From assembly GCF_037975245.1 (NCBI RefSeq), contig NC_092571.1, forward strand, positions 24,063,564 through 24,127,563: 64,000 nt of DNA. The letters run 5' to 3'. Numbering within the stretch: the stretch's first letter is position 1; each line of letters starts with the position of its first letter. The DNA is from Apostichopus japonicus. Taxonomy: Eukaryota; Echinodermata; Holothuroidea; Aspidochirotida; Stichopodidae. Made by a program: the position numbers and the translations under genes. Of this stretch, positions 38,251-51,839 are shown piece after piece. The notes beneath the pieces are model-generated. The model worked only from the letters and a program-made list of their open reading frames with translations, was not told where the DNA came from and ran no database searches.

Positions 38251-39090
38251 GAGTGGAGAGGGGAGGGGAGGGGAGGGGAGGGGAGGGGAGGTGAGGGGAG
38301 GGGAAGGGAGGGGAGGTGAGGGGAGGGGAAGGGAGGGGAGGGGAGGGGAGGGGAAGGGAGGGGAGGGGAGGGGAGGGGAGGGGAGGGGAAGGGAGGGGAG
38401 GGGAGGGGAGGGGAGGGGAGGGGAGGGGAGGGGAGGGGAGGGGAGGGGAGGGGAGGGGAGGGGAGGAGAGGAGAGGAGAGGAGAGGAGAGGAGAGGAGAG
38501 GAGAGGAGAGGAGAGGAGAGGAGAGGAGAGGAGAGGAGAGGAGAGGAGAGGAGAGGAGAGGAGAGGAGAGGAGAGGAGAGGAGAGGAGAGGAGAGGAGAG
38601 GAGAGGAGAGGAGAGGAGAGGAGAGGAGAGGAGAGGAGAGGAGAGGAGAGGAGAGGAGAGGAGAGGAGAGGAGAGGAGAGGAGAGGAGAGGAGAGGAGAG
38701 GAGAGGAGAGGAGAGGAGAGGAGAGGAGAGGAGAGGAGAGGAGAGGAGAGGAGAGGAGAGGAGAGGAGAGGAGAGGAGAGGAGAGGAGAGGAGAGGAGAG
38801 GAGAGGAGAGGAGAGGAGAGGAGAGGAGAGGAGAGGAGAGGAGAGGAGAGGAGAGGAGAGGAGAGGAGAGGAGAGGAGAGGAGAGGAGAGGAGAGGAGAG
38901 GAGAGGAGAGGAGAGGAGAGGAGAGGAGAGGAGAGGAGAGGAGAGGAGAGGAGAGGAGAGGAGAGGAGAGGAGAGGAGAGGAGAGGAGAGGAGAGGAGAG
39001 GAGAGGAGAGGAGAGGAGAGGAGAGGAGAGGAGAGGAGAGGAGAGGAGAGGAGAGGAGAGGAGAGGAGAGGAGAGGAGAGGAGAGGAGAA
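38251..39090. repeat. Homopurine pentanucleotide array, GGGGA then GGAGA
   Basis: GGGGA units with GGGAA variants (about 38258-38463) switch abruptly to more than 120 GGAGA units. From 38318 to 39092 the plus strand is purine only, 775 nt. The GGGGA part can form G-quadruplexes and the whole tract can form triplex DNA. Arg-Gly-Glu-rich open frames here are artefacts. Confidence 0.98.
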
Positions 39091-40228
<1,138 letters not shown>

Positions 40229-42070
40229 CCCTAGCCTCCGGCGTCGTATATGCGTGCACCCTAACTACTAGGCTAGGCTATGGATGGTGATTGTATGTCC
40301 AGAGGTTCGAAAACGGTAAGGAAGGTCGTAATACCACTGTATAGGCATTTGACGCCTGTATCGAACAATGCTAGCCCTGTTTTAGTGACATATTTTGTTT
40401 TTCTGTAGAGATCAATCATGATGCTAACCAAGAATTTTGAGCTATATACTTTGCCAGATAAACACACTTTTGGGTTCCTGGAAGTAAATGGAAAGTAGTA
40501 AGTCTGTAATATAACAGTATCCAAAAGTAAATTGTTTTCATCTATAAACTTAAAATATCATACATTCTGAATAATTGTTATCTATATCTATTAAATTCTA
40601 ATTTTATAATTACTAAAGTCTTTTTTTTTGGGCCACAATTTAAACCTTTTCTTGTTATTCGCATGTGCATGTTAATGATTCACAATAATGTGTTCATGTT
40701 TTCACACATATTAAATATAGAGGATTTTGAAACCGCATCTTTTTGAAGTCAATCCGATAGCAAATGTGGTTTATCGATGAGCAATTATTTCGTTTGGGTA
40801 TGATTTACACCGTATACGACAGCCGTATCTCTTAAAGACTCTTAATATTAACCAACATGACATTTAAAGCACTTCTAGCTACTCCGTGTCGATGTTAATA
40901 TTATTCTTGAAAACTTAAGTGTACAGTCCTGAAGGGTACTCGAGAGGTACTCAACTGCAGTCTGATATGTGACATGGGAAATGAGAACATTTTGATATAA
41001 CTTATAGCTTAAACATTTTATTCACAACAGATAAGAGGATGGTGGGATTTCTTTCTTAAGGACATGTAGCCATGAGTAGTTTAAATTGTGAACGAAAACT
41101 TATCCAACCACTTCATTTCAGAGGAAACGGATTCTGTCATTCTCTTTTCAATATTAAACACACATCTCTCTCTCACTGTCTCGCGGCCTGTTTCAAATAA
41201 CAGTTTCTTATCTATATCTACCTATTCTCTCGCAAACCCAATTTAGAAGCAGTTTGATTTTTTTTTACCAATTTACGATAAAAAAGAAAATTGTGGTTAT
41301 TTCTTCAGTCATATATTGTCAGAGAACGGTAATTTACGGGTTGGTCTTAACGAAATTAATCAGAATATTTCATCACGTGCTTTATTATTTTTTTACAACA
41401 CCCAATCGTGAGAGGAAACTATAGTTGTTTAATTCAATCTGTTGTCCCCCATCATGCAGGAGTCTTTCTGCTAGAGTGATAAAAAACAAAGTAGGATTCT
41501 TTAATGGAGATTTGTAAACGTTTCCGAATGCCATTTAAGTTTTGTGTCGTCACGAAATATCTAGGGCTTAGTATGTAAGGTGAACCACCAGAAAGAACAA
41601 AAAAAAAAAAAAAATAACGAAATTAATAAAAAATGAGAACAAGTAGGCCTTAGTGAAATTGAGACAAATTATAGCTGCCTCGTAATAAATCACGGCGAAG
41701 ACATATGGTCTAATCTCCGATCCGTTGCAGTAATGTCGTTGAATATTAAAATTATCGCTGTCGATGGCATAGTCTAATGAAAGTATAGACCTTATATGGT
41801 TATACGTTACAAAACCACAAGCTATGGTTTTCAGTTTTGTGTATTACATAAACCACTTTTGATATTTTTTATTGTTGTATAAAGAAACGTTAATAAGTAA
41901 TACAAAGACTGTCAAAAATAGAAAGAATTTTACCGTATTTAAGGATTGAAGAGTTCATGACATAATTTTCAGTTTGTACACGCACTTATTTCAAGTTGTT
42001 TTGCACAGACCACGGACAACTATAAACAACATTCTATTACATGCTATGGCTGATCTTCCGCTATAATACA
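40229..42070. other. Gene-free stretch
   Basis: No supported gene. A-run at 41600-41616. The last five bases, ATACA, are the left flank repeat of the next element. Confidence 0.4.
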
Positions 42071-42345
42071 CAGGTGCGGAGATCCAGGGGTACGGGCTAC
42101 CCCCCCCCCCTTCAGACCCCATTTCAACACAAGATTCAAATCAGTTTTTGCACAACCTTGCTTATAGATTTAATTATAGACCTAATTCACCGTCTAAACA
42201 TGCCTCATAACCATATGACGTCTAAAATGAATTATCTTTAGGGGGAGGAGGACCACCCCTACCCCCCCCGGGTCCTCCTCTCCCTCTTTGCATCAATGAA
42301 CCCAGTTCCACGGCCCTCCTTTTTTAAATTCTTTATCCGCCCATG
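42071..42345 (+). mobile_element. Short hAT-like element, 275 bp, 5-bp flank repeat
   Basis: The left end CAGGTGCGGAGATCCAGG and the right end, which reads CATGGGCGGATAAAG inverted from 42345, are diverged terminal inverted repeats. ATACA flanks both (42066-42070, 42346-42350). The interior C-run, CCTAATT block and GGGGGAGGAGGACC resemble the element at 33518. It is non-coding. Confidence 0.65.
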
Positions 42346-42452
42346 ATACATAGTTCCTACGAGTAAAGATTTATCTTTCATGCAGTTTTGATTCATTTAA
42401 ATAAGCGTGATGTCTTTAAATGATATCATCACACTTGGAAATCAATTTGATA

Positions 42453-42579
42453 AAATTAGTTTTTACAACAATAAAGAACCACATGAAGTACTTCATTTTC
42501 TCCCAAAAATTGTGACGTTGAGAGGAAAGAAAGAACAAGAAAAAAGAATGTTGTTTGCGTTTGGTAATTGTGCTCAAGG
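42453..42579 (+). CDS. Candidate exon, unknown protein
   Basis: A weak acceptor (GATAAAATTAG) is followed by an open reading FYNNKEPHEVLHFLPKIV, then a Lys/Glu-rich stretch and AFGNCAQ, ending at a consensus donor CAAG-GTAAGT near 42579. The composition is protein-like and the donor is strong, but the acceptor lacks a good pyrimidine tract. No neighbouring plus-strand exon was found and no family is recognised. It lies opposite the putative 20-kb intron of the minus-strand gene. Confidence 0.28.
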
Positions 42580-44343
42580 TAAGTCCGCGAAGTTGGGATA
42601 GGGACAATTTAAAGTGATGGTGAGAGGAAAGGGATGGGAGAGGGGGGGGGGTAGTTGGATGGGGAGAGAAAGATGTATAAAACGTTTGACTGGTAGTGGT
42701 AATACGCGGAGAGCACTGATTACATCATTCGTTATTATGGGCAATTTGTTTCACTCCATAACGTAAATAGTATTTCTTTTCACAGTGCACTAGTTGCGTA
42801 AGGGAAATAGTAAAGTGCACACGTAGAATATTGTTTCAAAGATAATTAAAAAAAGAAGAAGAATGAACCACGTGACATGCACAAGACAGTTAAGTACGAA
42901 AACCTAGCCACTCTAAACCATACAAATCACATACTTCACAATTACAGTAATTGCAAATAACTATGGGCTTTTTACCTCTTGGAATATCCGATAATGCTGT
43001 CAGTCATATTTTGACCTATTAAAACACAGTACTGAAAATGCATTTTTATATCTATTTATTTACAAATATTGTTCAAGTTTATATTAAGGAACTTCGTTAA
43101 TTTATTTTCTACAAGAAAGTTTAAGAATCAAACAAGTCAAATTGATAAATAATAAAGGCTATTAACCCTTGACTAGATTCATCCAAATGAAATAATTATA
43201 TATTCAACTGAAGCTAATTAATATGCATGAGAAGATCACCATCAAACACTATTCAAGGATGCCGGGCAATGGTCACTGACCCAGGCTGTAGAATTGTTTC
43301 CCATCCGCAATATTTCAACAAATAAATATTAAATAAAGACTGATGTAAATAATTTTACCTTTTCCAATCTAATTTTCTAGAATGTAGAAACCAAACTCGG
43401 ATTCTATGCATGAATATATACCGACTGATGTTTTACCTTCTGGTCCTCAAATTGTCTTAGTGTTCGGTTTCAAACGAATCAGTCAAATTGTGTATATTTT
43501 ATCAAGATCCTGTCACATACAATTCAGAATAGTTAGATCTTATCAAAATTACTTGATTGTTTGAACCCGATATACATATATATATACATATATATATATA
43601 TATATGTATATATATGTATTTATGTTCAGGGCCTCTGTGTAATGTAAAGTTACAGACATGGAACGTTATTCGAAGCTAGAAAACGCTCGGAGGTACAGAT
43701 ATTCATGGTTATATATGCACGAGGAAGGCATAACTTTGTCATTCCTCTTTACTTTTTCTTATCTATGCTGTATATGGTCTCAAAGTCGGAGAGTGTCCTT
43801 GGTGAGACATATATTAACGAGGCTTACAATGTAAAACCTTTAGCGTTCCTTCTTGAAGAATGAGACAGCAGGGAACCTAATGAAGAAATCAGATATTACG
43901 AATCTCAAAGCAGAATTATAGACTTTTACGACGGTTTATTCTAACATTTGAACATATAAAACATATGCAGTGTGAAGACAGCTATACGTTGATGATTTTA
44001 GTCCATGTTGGTATCGGTTAAAGGTGTTTTGTAATCAATCTAATTTGATTGATTGGAAAGACGAATTTCATTGCTAGCAGATATCGATTTTATTATTAGT
44101 AGAGGATTATCATATCGGCAGACAAATTGGTTTCATCTTCAAGTCGGTTCGTCTTCCAAATGTTTTATCTGTTAGGTCACAGGAAACGTTCAATCGAATA
44201 TAAGAGTGAAAATTTCAACCTATATACACAGTCTAGAGATTCATGAATGTTAGAATGTAGTGACGTCACTGTTCATTATCCCAAATGGGTCAAGATTGAA
44301 TTATTCTTTATTTATTATACTCTTTGATTATAAATTTAACGTT
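42580..44343. other. Gene-free stretch
   Basis: No supported gene. A palindromic TA/TG tract lies at about 43570-43616 and a G-rich patch at 42640-42665. Confidence 0.4.
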
Positions 44344-44555
44344 TATTGGATACCTTATATAGTATGTATACATGCAGATGATCGGGGCAGAACACGAGCC
44401 CATTATCAAGCCTTCTTCAGACGTTTAACAGTTATTGAATTCCTTATATAGTATATACAGATGATCGTGGCAGAACACGGGCTCATTATCAAGCCTTCTC
44501 CCGACCTTTAATTGTATTGGATTCCTTATATAGTATAAACAGATATAGGCCTCAA
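44344..44555. repeat. 83-88-bp tandem repeat, 2.5 units
   Basis: Units begin TATTGGATACCTTATATAGT (44344), then TATTGAATTCC (44432) and TATTGGATTCC (44515). Each carries CAGATGATCG and a CACGAGCCCATTATCAAGCC phrase. Confidence 0.9.
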
Positions 44556-46402
44556 ATTTTCAGAAGGCTTAAAACTGCCATAAGTCTTGAAAATACTTCC
44601 ATGAAGGGTCTGGTTCTATCAAGAAATTAAGGATTGTTAAAATAGATAATTAATCTCATTGTGAGTATCTGCTTCTAGCGTGGCATTAAAGTGGCGTGTC
44701 GAAATTTGAGCTTGGGTGACCATTTTCTGACTTGCTAGCATATTTACGACAATACTGGTGGGCCTTTCAGGGATCAGTATTCAATGACTTTCGAGGCAAG
44801 ATTGTTCCTTTCAGATCCCATTCCTGATCCCGAACCGCCATTTCACGATCCGCAAATACTGAGAGAGGTTAAAATGTCACTAAATCCAGTCCATGTTCCC
44901 TTATAGCAATTGGCCATCATGTCACCCTTCTATCACCCCCCCCCCCCTCCCCACCTCTTCCCACTCCCATTTGCCCTGAATAGCCCATTGACGGTCGCCC
45001 AAGGTCCTTTTATTTACTTTAAGGACTTAAATTCAGTAACCTTAAGCTCTTTGTCAGCTTAAACACTACGCATTGTGGATTAGATTCCTTTAGTTGCAGG
45101 AAATAGATTTAAATAAACTTTTTGAGAGTCCAGCCACAATTTTCCAAGGTTCAACGAGAAAGTATGCTGGGGAAGGACAGGGGTTTTATGTTGTGCTCTC
45201 TAAAAGCAAGTCGTGTATTGTATCATCTTAGAGAGTTAGGCCCTCACGTTATAAAGCCTAAGGGATTACACGTGGTAGGGAACACAAAACTTGCGATACT
45301 AGAGGTAAAACATTAAAGGGAAAGATATACTTGAGTACGCATGCGTACATATAAGGTATACTTTTGTCCTCCGTCATGTAGGCTATTATTACAGTAATAT
45401 TGATTTGGGAAAATCTGGAAATAGTTCTGTTTTAAATTGTTAATTTTTAAATAAAAGTAAGTAAATGCACATTAATGAAACACGCAATACAAAAAAAAAT
45501 AGTGACAGATGTCATATTTATAACAAACTATTATTTTCTGCTTCTCAATTCTAACCTTTGGAATAACTGCATGCATTGAACTAGACAAAAATAAAAAGGT
45601 GTTTACATCACTTGTCAGTGAATCCCATGTATAACAAGTGGAAATATGAAAGTTCGTTTAAGAAAGCTTTCATGGGGTAAACAATTGCTATATTTATGAT
45701 TTTCGCAATCTATATATATAGAAGGCAAATTAGGCAACATTATCGGTTGTGACGTCAAAGAATAAGATGAAAACTTAATTTTTTTATATAAATACACCCA
45801 CTTTATTTTTTAAATTTGGAATAAATCTGAGCAAGATTGAGGTTAAAGCGAGAGCCTCAAATAAATGTGTATATCACACCAATACTCCAGAGACGGGCAT
45901 TTTTCCCGTGTCATTTATAGAAAAATGTTTTTTTTTTTTTTGTGTAGCTGTTATGAAACAGACGTTGCAGACCCATAACTTTGACTTGCAAATGAGTGTA
46001 ATTTCCATGATACGAGATGACAGAATAAAATTCGTGAAGACGAAAAAAAAAATACTTTAAAATGACACATTCTATCAACTGTATGTTCTCTACATGACTG
46101 AGGGTTGTTTTTTTATACCTTGTATCTCGTAAAAAAAATCAAAAAGTTACTGATGTTGTGTGCTTTCAAGTGCCCGTTAATAAGGTTCTTTCCGGTTATA
46201 AAGCGTCGTAAATTGACACAGATCGGAGACGCTAAAAGAAAATCATAATGTTCTTAGCTGAGATAGATATCATAAATAATCAGAATTGGTTATCAAAGTT
46301 GATGATCAAGAATTTTGAGAACATCGGTATTTATAATAATTTCCTACTTTTTTATGATATGCAAATAAGAGGCACTCGCTTTACTTAAATTTGCAAAGTC
46401 AA
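44556..46402. other. Gene-free stretch
   Basis: No supported gene. C-run at 44936-44949. Confidence 0.4.
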
Positions 46403-46445
46403 AGCCGATTAAACAGTCTAAAGAAATTAGACTGTTTAATCGGCT
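46403..46445. repeat. Perfect 19-bp hairpin
   Basis: Positions 46403-46421 and 46427-46445 are exact inverted complements separated by AGAAA. The stem is AGCCGATTAAACAGTCTAA. It is too short and too perfect for an ordinary miRNA precursor, and no target duplication flanks it. Confidence 0.9.
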
Positions 46446-46483
46446 CTAAAAGGTAATTGAGAAAAATGTTTTCATTTGACGTC

Positions 46484-46785
46484 GTTTGAATATTAAAGTA
46501 ATCTTTTTATGAATAATATATTAAACTTTTACGCACTGGACAATAGATCTATTGTTTAAGTGAATGATACTGGCCAAGGAGATGGTAAGACGTCGTTTTA
46601 ACGATTTAAGCTTTGGGGGGTGGGGGCGGGGGTGAGTGATATATTTAATGTTTACCCACTGAAGAATGGATCTATTGTTTAAGTGAATGAAACAGGCCAA
46701 GAGGATGTTCAGACGTAGTTTGAAGATTAAAGTTATCTATCTACAAATAACATGTTTAATGCTTACGCACTGAACAATAGTTCTA
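46484..46785. repeat. Diverged tandem repeat, roughly 130 bp, three units
   Basis: TTTACGCACTGGACAATAGA, then CTATTGTTTAAGTGAATGA and GACGTCGTTT-like phrases recur near 46528, 46650 and 46760. A G-rich insertion interrupts the first unit at 46614. C-runs at 46789-46803 and 46809-46820 follow. Confidence 0.8.
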
Positions 46786-47248
46786 TGCCCCCCCCCCCCC
46801 CCCGCCTACCCCCCCCCCCCTTCATATCTCTGTTTCCTGTTTCGCTTGATTCCCCTGGCACTTCCAATATCTGTCAATTGTTTTTAGATGTTGTCTGTAA
46901 TTCGGATATCTACAACAATATTCAATAATCAACCTTGATGCGTGGGTGTGACAAGTTACCAATGACCAGGGGTTAAGTTGCAAACTCGTGTGAGGGGGGC
47001 CTTGGCCTCAAAAAAGTCGTAAACCTCTACTTTTTTTTAAATAGTGCGGTAACAATGGCAATAAAATGACGCATTGTTTCAGTTATGACTTAGTTCATGG
47101 ACTGTCCTATGCCAGATGTTTGATATATATTTCACAGCACTACCCACTACCCACTTCACCCCACCCCACCCTCAACCTTCACCCCAAGGAAGACGAAACG
47201 ACATTAAAGTTGCTAGTTGATTGTAATCGCCAACGTTGAGCAGTTTCT

Positions 47249-47530
47249 AATGCTAATACCACTCTATACTGTCCTCGCATATCATGCTTTAAAACACTCG
47301 TACTGACAGTATGGACAGTTCCTAGCCTTGATCTCATTCTGATGCTAATACCACTATATACTGTCATCTCATATCATGCTTTAAAGCACTCGTAATGACA
47401 GTATGAACAGTTCCTACCCTCTATCTGATTCTAATGCTATAGTACCACTCTATACTGTCCTCTCATATCATGCTTCAGACCACTCGTACTGACAACATGA
47501 CAATTCCTAACATGTTATCTGATAGAATCG
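47249..47530. repeat. 92-bp tandem repeat, three units
   Basis: Units start near 47249, 47341 and 47433 with AATGCTAATACCACT and contain CATATCATGCTTTAAA and GACAGTATG. Confidence 0.92.
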
Positions 47531-48598
47531 TGATCTTAATTCTGATCACTGTCAATCAGCATGTGCTTTAAAGCAGGACGTGAAATATACAGTATTTGCC
47601 GCAACAGGGTGTTTATTTGAATAAAGTAATGTTCGAAGGTAATTAGGTAAAACATCAGAAGATGGACCCCTGGATGGGTCTCCCCCTGGACACCCCGCCC
47701 CCGGAAAAACAGGAAAGAACGAATGCGTTCAGTCAATACATATCACTAAACGTGTCACTAAGTTATAACGTCTTTTATACTGGCACTCACGTTAGTTGTG
47801 CTTCTTTATATAGTACACGATAATCATTGACTATTGTAATGCCACTGTGGGTGGTCGTACGATTTAATTAAAGCAGCTTTTTGAGTTTGGTGGGAAATAT
47901 TTCCAAGCATCTAAGCATTTCTTAAAATAAGATTTGCAATTTACTAAACAAAAAAATTTGTCTAGAATATATTTTTTTTTTTGTCATCCACAATGAATGT
48001 AACTTGAGTGAGTAATTAATGAATTCTGTTTCAATCCTTTACATTTTTGTCGGTCGGACACTTCATAATATTATAGAAAAAATACATGTTAAGGTCAATT
48101 TCAAAAATTTTGGCTTGTTTCTGCACTTACTTGGAATGAAAATTAGACTTTACAGACTATTTTGAGTTAGTTGATTATCAGATTCTTGTCTGGATTAGCG
48201 TTGAAATATTTATCAATTTTAACTCGGAAGGCTGCTTTAAGTCAATCAATTGATTAACCGATGGCATCTCACAACCAAATCCTATACTTCACATTCATAC
48301 ATTGCTATACTTAAAACAATGTTTCTGTGCAGCCTAAATACTTTTGCAGATCTTCGTTCAAAAACGAAACAGAACCTGACTGAGACAACGCTTAACTTGA
48401 CTCATGAAGAGAATTACCAAAAATATTATAATCAAATATTGAATTGAATATAGTTCAATTTTGATGAACGCTTTTATAAAAATTAAACCAAACAAACTTA
48501 TGTAATGGCAATGCTGCCAGAGAGGAATTAAAACACAATGATTGAAAATTAAAAAGTCAAAATCGAAACGTTTTCACTTCCTTTAAACGTAAACTTAC
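47531..48598. other. Putative intron 1 (5' part)
   Basis: No other feature recognised. The donor of the signal-peptide exon, GTAAGTTT, is at its upper edge (48598-48591, minus strand). Confidence 0.4.
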
Positions 48599-48671
48599 CT
48601 GAAGCATCAGAATAAATTCCCAACAGGAACGGAAAAACCCCTAAAAAACAGATAATCCTTGTCGTTCCCAT
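48599..48671 (-). CDS. First coding exon: signal peptide (exon 1)
   Basis: On the minus strand ATG at 48671-48669 has a strong context (A at -3, G at +4). It opens a 24-codon reading MGTTRIICFLG..., with a basic n-region, a hydrophobic core rich in Ile/Phe/Leu and a Ser-Asp-Ala-Ser end, the form of a cleavable signal peptide. The frame ends one base into a codon at a consensus donor CAG-GTAAGTTT. That overhanging G completes a GAT codon with the first bases of the exon at 28744, so the two exons join in frame. Together they predict a protein entering the secretory pathway. The intron would be about 19.9 kb and holds several transposons and satellites. The 5' UTR is A/T-rich and no clear TATA box was identified. 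The product is unknown. Confidence 0.6.
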
Positions 48672-50162
48672 GTTTATTTATTTCTTTTTTACACAAAAAT
48701 CCGGTAAATTATAAAATAACGTAAATCCGATTTCCAGAAAACAAGTGCGTTCCCGATGATTTCCGTTTCTGTGTGTGTGTGTGTGCTTGTAATTATCACA
48801 TGTGGATGAATCTCACACTGCAGCACGTGTTATAATCTACATGATGTAAGTAGCACCAAAATAAATGAATGATTCGGCTTGTACGGCACAGAAAACGCCT
48901 AAGTAATTAAAAGCTCGCAAGGTCGTAGCTTGATAAACATGAGAACAGCAAGGGGGAAAGGCTAAATCTTGTCTTCAGTTTACGATGAAGCTTCTTTCTT
49001 GAGAAGAAACGTAAAAATCAACTTGCGAAATAGACCAGAATCATCATCTTTCTCCACCTCTCTTTCTCTCTCTCTTTCTGACACGCTCGATTCGTTTTTT
49101 TTTTTTTTCCTTTCAAATAACGAGCATCCTTTTTGGTCAGTTTCTCGGCTTAGAAGTAATATTCTTTTCTTTCGCTCTGTATCTCATTTTGCTCCGAACT
49201 TTTCTTTTCCAATTGACTTCTTTTACAAAATAAACAACCAAGAGGAGACAGAATCCGATGATAAAGAAGGAGATGAGTTGAGCCACAGAATATCCCTTCT
49301 GTATTCCTGTTCGGTTTTTGACGAGCGTCACTTTAAGTTAACATCTTCTTTATCACATAAGAACATTATGATCTTAAAGTTTTAACTACAGGTCCTTTAA
49401 CCTTTCATATAGTATGGTCATTAAGATTTGTCACACCATTGAGTTGCGTCAATGCGTCACTACGTTACGACCAATATCTAATACCCTATTTACTATACAC
49501 GTGTATCCCGACGTGTGGACTAGGAATGGTCTCTAGTCGTTCTTGCCCTTTTCATCAATTCAAAATTCGTTGAAAATATTCATTTAACGTGTCCCCATAA
49601 AGACACCTATTCGATGCAAATTAATTTATTTGTCTCGTCGTCGCTTAGCTTCATTCCTCAAAGGGGAATCCTGTTAGTTGATTGCTCCCTCTGTATGTAT
49701 AGACAATATCCCTTATAGATGGATTGGTTATCCACGAACTCGTAGCTCCACAACGATTGAGTCTCCCTGGTAGCGACCAATGGCTTTTAAACTATAAACT
49801 ATAAAGAAACCTCAAGAAAAAGGCAACAGAGTGTAGCACGAACCAAGATCAGCGTTCGTGCACCAATTATAATCGTGTCCGGCTTCATTATGCGCGCTAT
49901 TGATCTGTTCAACTGACGGCTTCATGGGGAATTTTTTTTTTCCAGTTGTGAGCTGAAAATTTCGCTTCCATTCCGTGGCAGATGTCAACGCGGTGAAGAC
50001 TTCACAAAGAGGATACAATAAAAGTCACTGTTTCAGTTAATAACGTGAAATTTGTATTTGCTTCGATTTTCAATACAGGTGGTGAAAAGGATATACGCAT
50101 GCGCTGTGCTAGAACCGACAATGAAAGTCATTGGTGTTCTTGAAGACACGATACATGCCTAA
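48672..50162. other. Upstream region of the secreted-protein candidate
   Basis: Includes the presumed 5' UTR and promoter of the minus-strand gene and a (TG)n run near 48771-48785. A 138-codon plus frame (48969-49385) has a Ser/Phe-rich simple segment and then an acidic stretch (ETESDDKEGDE), with no known domain. Confidence 0.35.
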
Positions 50163-50229
<67 letters not shown>

Positions 50230-50296
50230 ATATATATATACGCAAGGAAAGTGACATTTGAGACGAAAAAACAATGGTATAACAACGCCTCAAGAA
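50163..50296 (+). repeat. (TA)n tract abutting the 53-bp dispersed repeat
   Basis: TA tract at 50163-50240, then three bases, then 50244-50296. This last segment is identical over 53 bp, in opposite orientation, to 12655-12707. Confidence 0.88.
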
Positions 50297-50502
50297 AGAA
50301 CAATTGCGAACAATGAATAGTGTATATATATATACTGTTGAAATAATTCATTTTGTACATAGCTGTCGATTTTGGATGCTTCTTTTGCAATGGTTTGAAA
50401 AACATTTCTTGAGACATCATGGAACACAAAATTTGCCCATTCTTTTGGAATAGAATTATTTGATTTAGTCATTTATATATAAAACAAATTGTATCAATTT
50501 AG

Positions 50503-50587
50503 TAGTAGCAGGGCCCCGTGGTTGGGGAACGGCGATCATGGCCTCGACCATAGGTTGCACAACACCACTGGATATTGATCGGATTCT

Positions 50588-50590
<3 letters not shown>
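50503..50590 (+). mobile_element. Possible degenerate tRNA-derived SINE
   Basis: GGGCCCCGTGGTTGGGG, then CGATCATGGCCTCGACCATA and GGTTGCACAACACC have the order and spacing of a decayed tRNA-like A box, anticodon arm and B box. They are followed by a (TA)n tract as a tail. The B box is poor, so this is a weak call. Confidence 0.28.
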
Positions 50591-50653
<63 letters not shown>

Positions 50654-50663
50654 CATATATATG

Positions 50664-50703
<40 letters not shown>

Positions 50704-50717
50704 TTCTCATATTTTCA

Positions 50718-50771
<54 letters not shown>
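50591..50771. repeat. TA/TACA microsatellites ending in (TG)n
   Basis: TA with ACATA variants (50591-50701), 17 unique bases, TA (50719-50748), then TG (50749-50771). Confidence 0.95.
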
Positions 50772-51582
50772 ATGTAAAGTTGTTTATAGTTTTGATTGAA
50801 ATTACACACAGAGCCGGTACGAACACGATGGGCAGACTAGAGAAGGCTTCTTTCTAACTTTCATTTCGCATTTGTCTGTGTTTTTTGCATCGTATATCTA
50901 ACACTGGGCGTGAAGGCAATCTTTATGTCAGGGTTAAGGCCAGTTTTACGATTCACTGCCGGATGTAAAAGAGAGAGAAAAAAAAGGCCTGAACAAAATA
51001 GAAAGTAATCAAAAGATAGAAGACCTCGGACAAAGATAAGTAAGGAAAAGGAATCTTGGTCTTAACATGAGATATATAGAGAGAGAAATTTCTGTAAATT
51101 ACTGTCAGGTGAAAACTAGAAAGAGAGGAAAAAAGAGGCAGGGGAAAGTCATGATTTGAAGAAACATTCACTTAGAGACAGAAAGATACTTTTACCGTCT
51201 CGAACATGGCTTAATCTTTTGTCAGAGAAAGAGAAGAGAAGAAGGGAGGGGGAGGGATGGATTTACAGATTACGAGATCTTCTTGATTTATGTCTTTGCC
51301 AGATGGTTTGGACATAATGTCAGCTCTTTTAAAGGTTAAAACTCTTCAAATAATTGGCTAGCTAGGTGGAAGATTCATTCATCTTAATCTCACCGAGTCC
51401 TTACTTGATATTATTGACAAAAATAGATGTACTTTGTTTAGAGATGTTATATGGATAGATTAGGATTACGAATAAAAGGCAGAAAAGTACAAGTAAAGGG
51501 TGGTTTTCTTTAAAAACAAATACAACCGAATAAAGGCAATGCCTTTTAAAAAAAAGGAAGGCTACCTATGTTTCGCTGAAAG
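50772..51582. other. Gene-free stretch
   Basis: Purine-rich (GAGA-type) sequence between about 50965 and 51260; no gene seen. Confidence 0.4.
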
Positions 51583-51587
51583 CATTT

Positions 51588-51659
<72 letters not shown>

Positions 51660-51675
51660 CAAATATATATCAAAT
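51583..51675. repeat. (TA)n tract with inverted flanks
   Basis: A TA tract (51589-51657) lies between ATTTGATATATAT and its inverted form ATATATATCAAAT, so the whole 93 bp forms a large palindrome. Confidence 0.85.
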
Positions 51676-51699
51676 TTAATCTTCACATAAATCTCTTGT

Positions 51700-51839
51700 T
51701 ATGTATGTATGTATGTATGTGTGTATGTATGAATGTATGTATGTATATTAGATCCTCCTGCAAGCAGGGACTCGCGAAGAAGCCTCATTGCTCATTGGCT
51801 CATTGGCTCAAGCCTCATTGGCTCATTGGCCTCATTGGT
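51700..51839 (-). mobile_element. 5'-truncated SINE, minus strand
   Basis: Reading the minus strand, the segment shared with the SINE at 55949 (CAATGAGGCTTCTTCGCGAG, then CCTGCTTGCAGGAGGATC) leads into a (CATA)n tail seen here as GTAT repeats at 51701-51748. On the 5' side the copy ends in an expanded CTCATTGG/CCTCATTGG array, where the tRNA-related head should be. Confidence 0.75.

Noticed and set aside
48969-49385. 138-codon plus frame with an acidic segment
   Set aside because: No family signature, starts in simple pyrimidine-rich sequence, and no splice sites. It lies in the upstream region of the minus-strand gene candidate.
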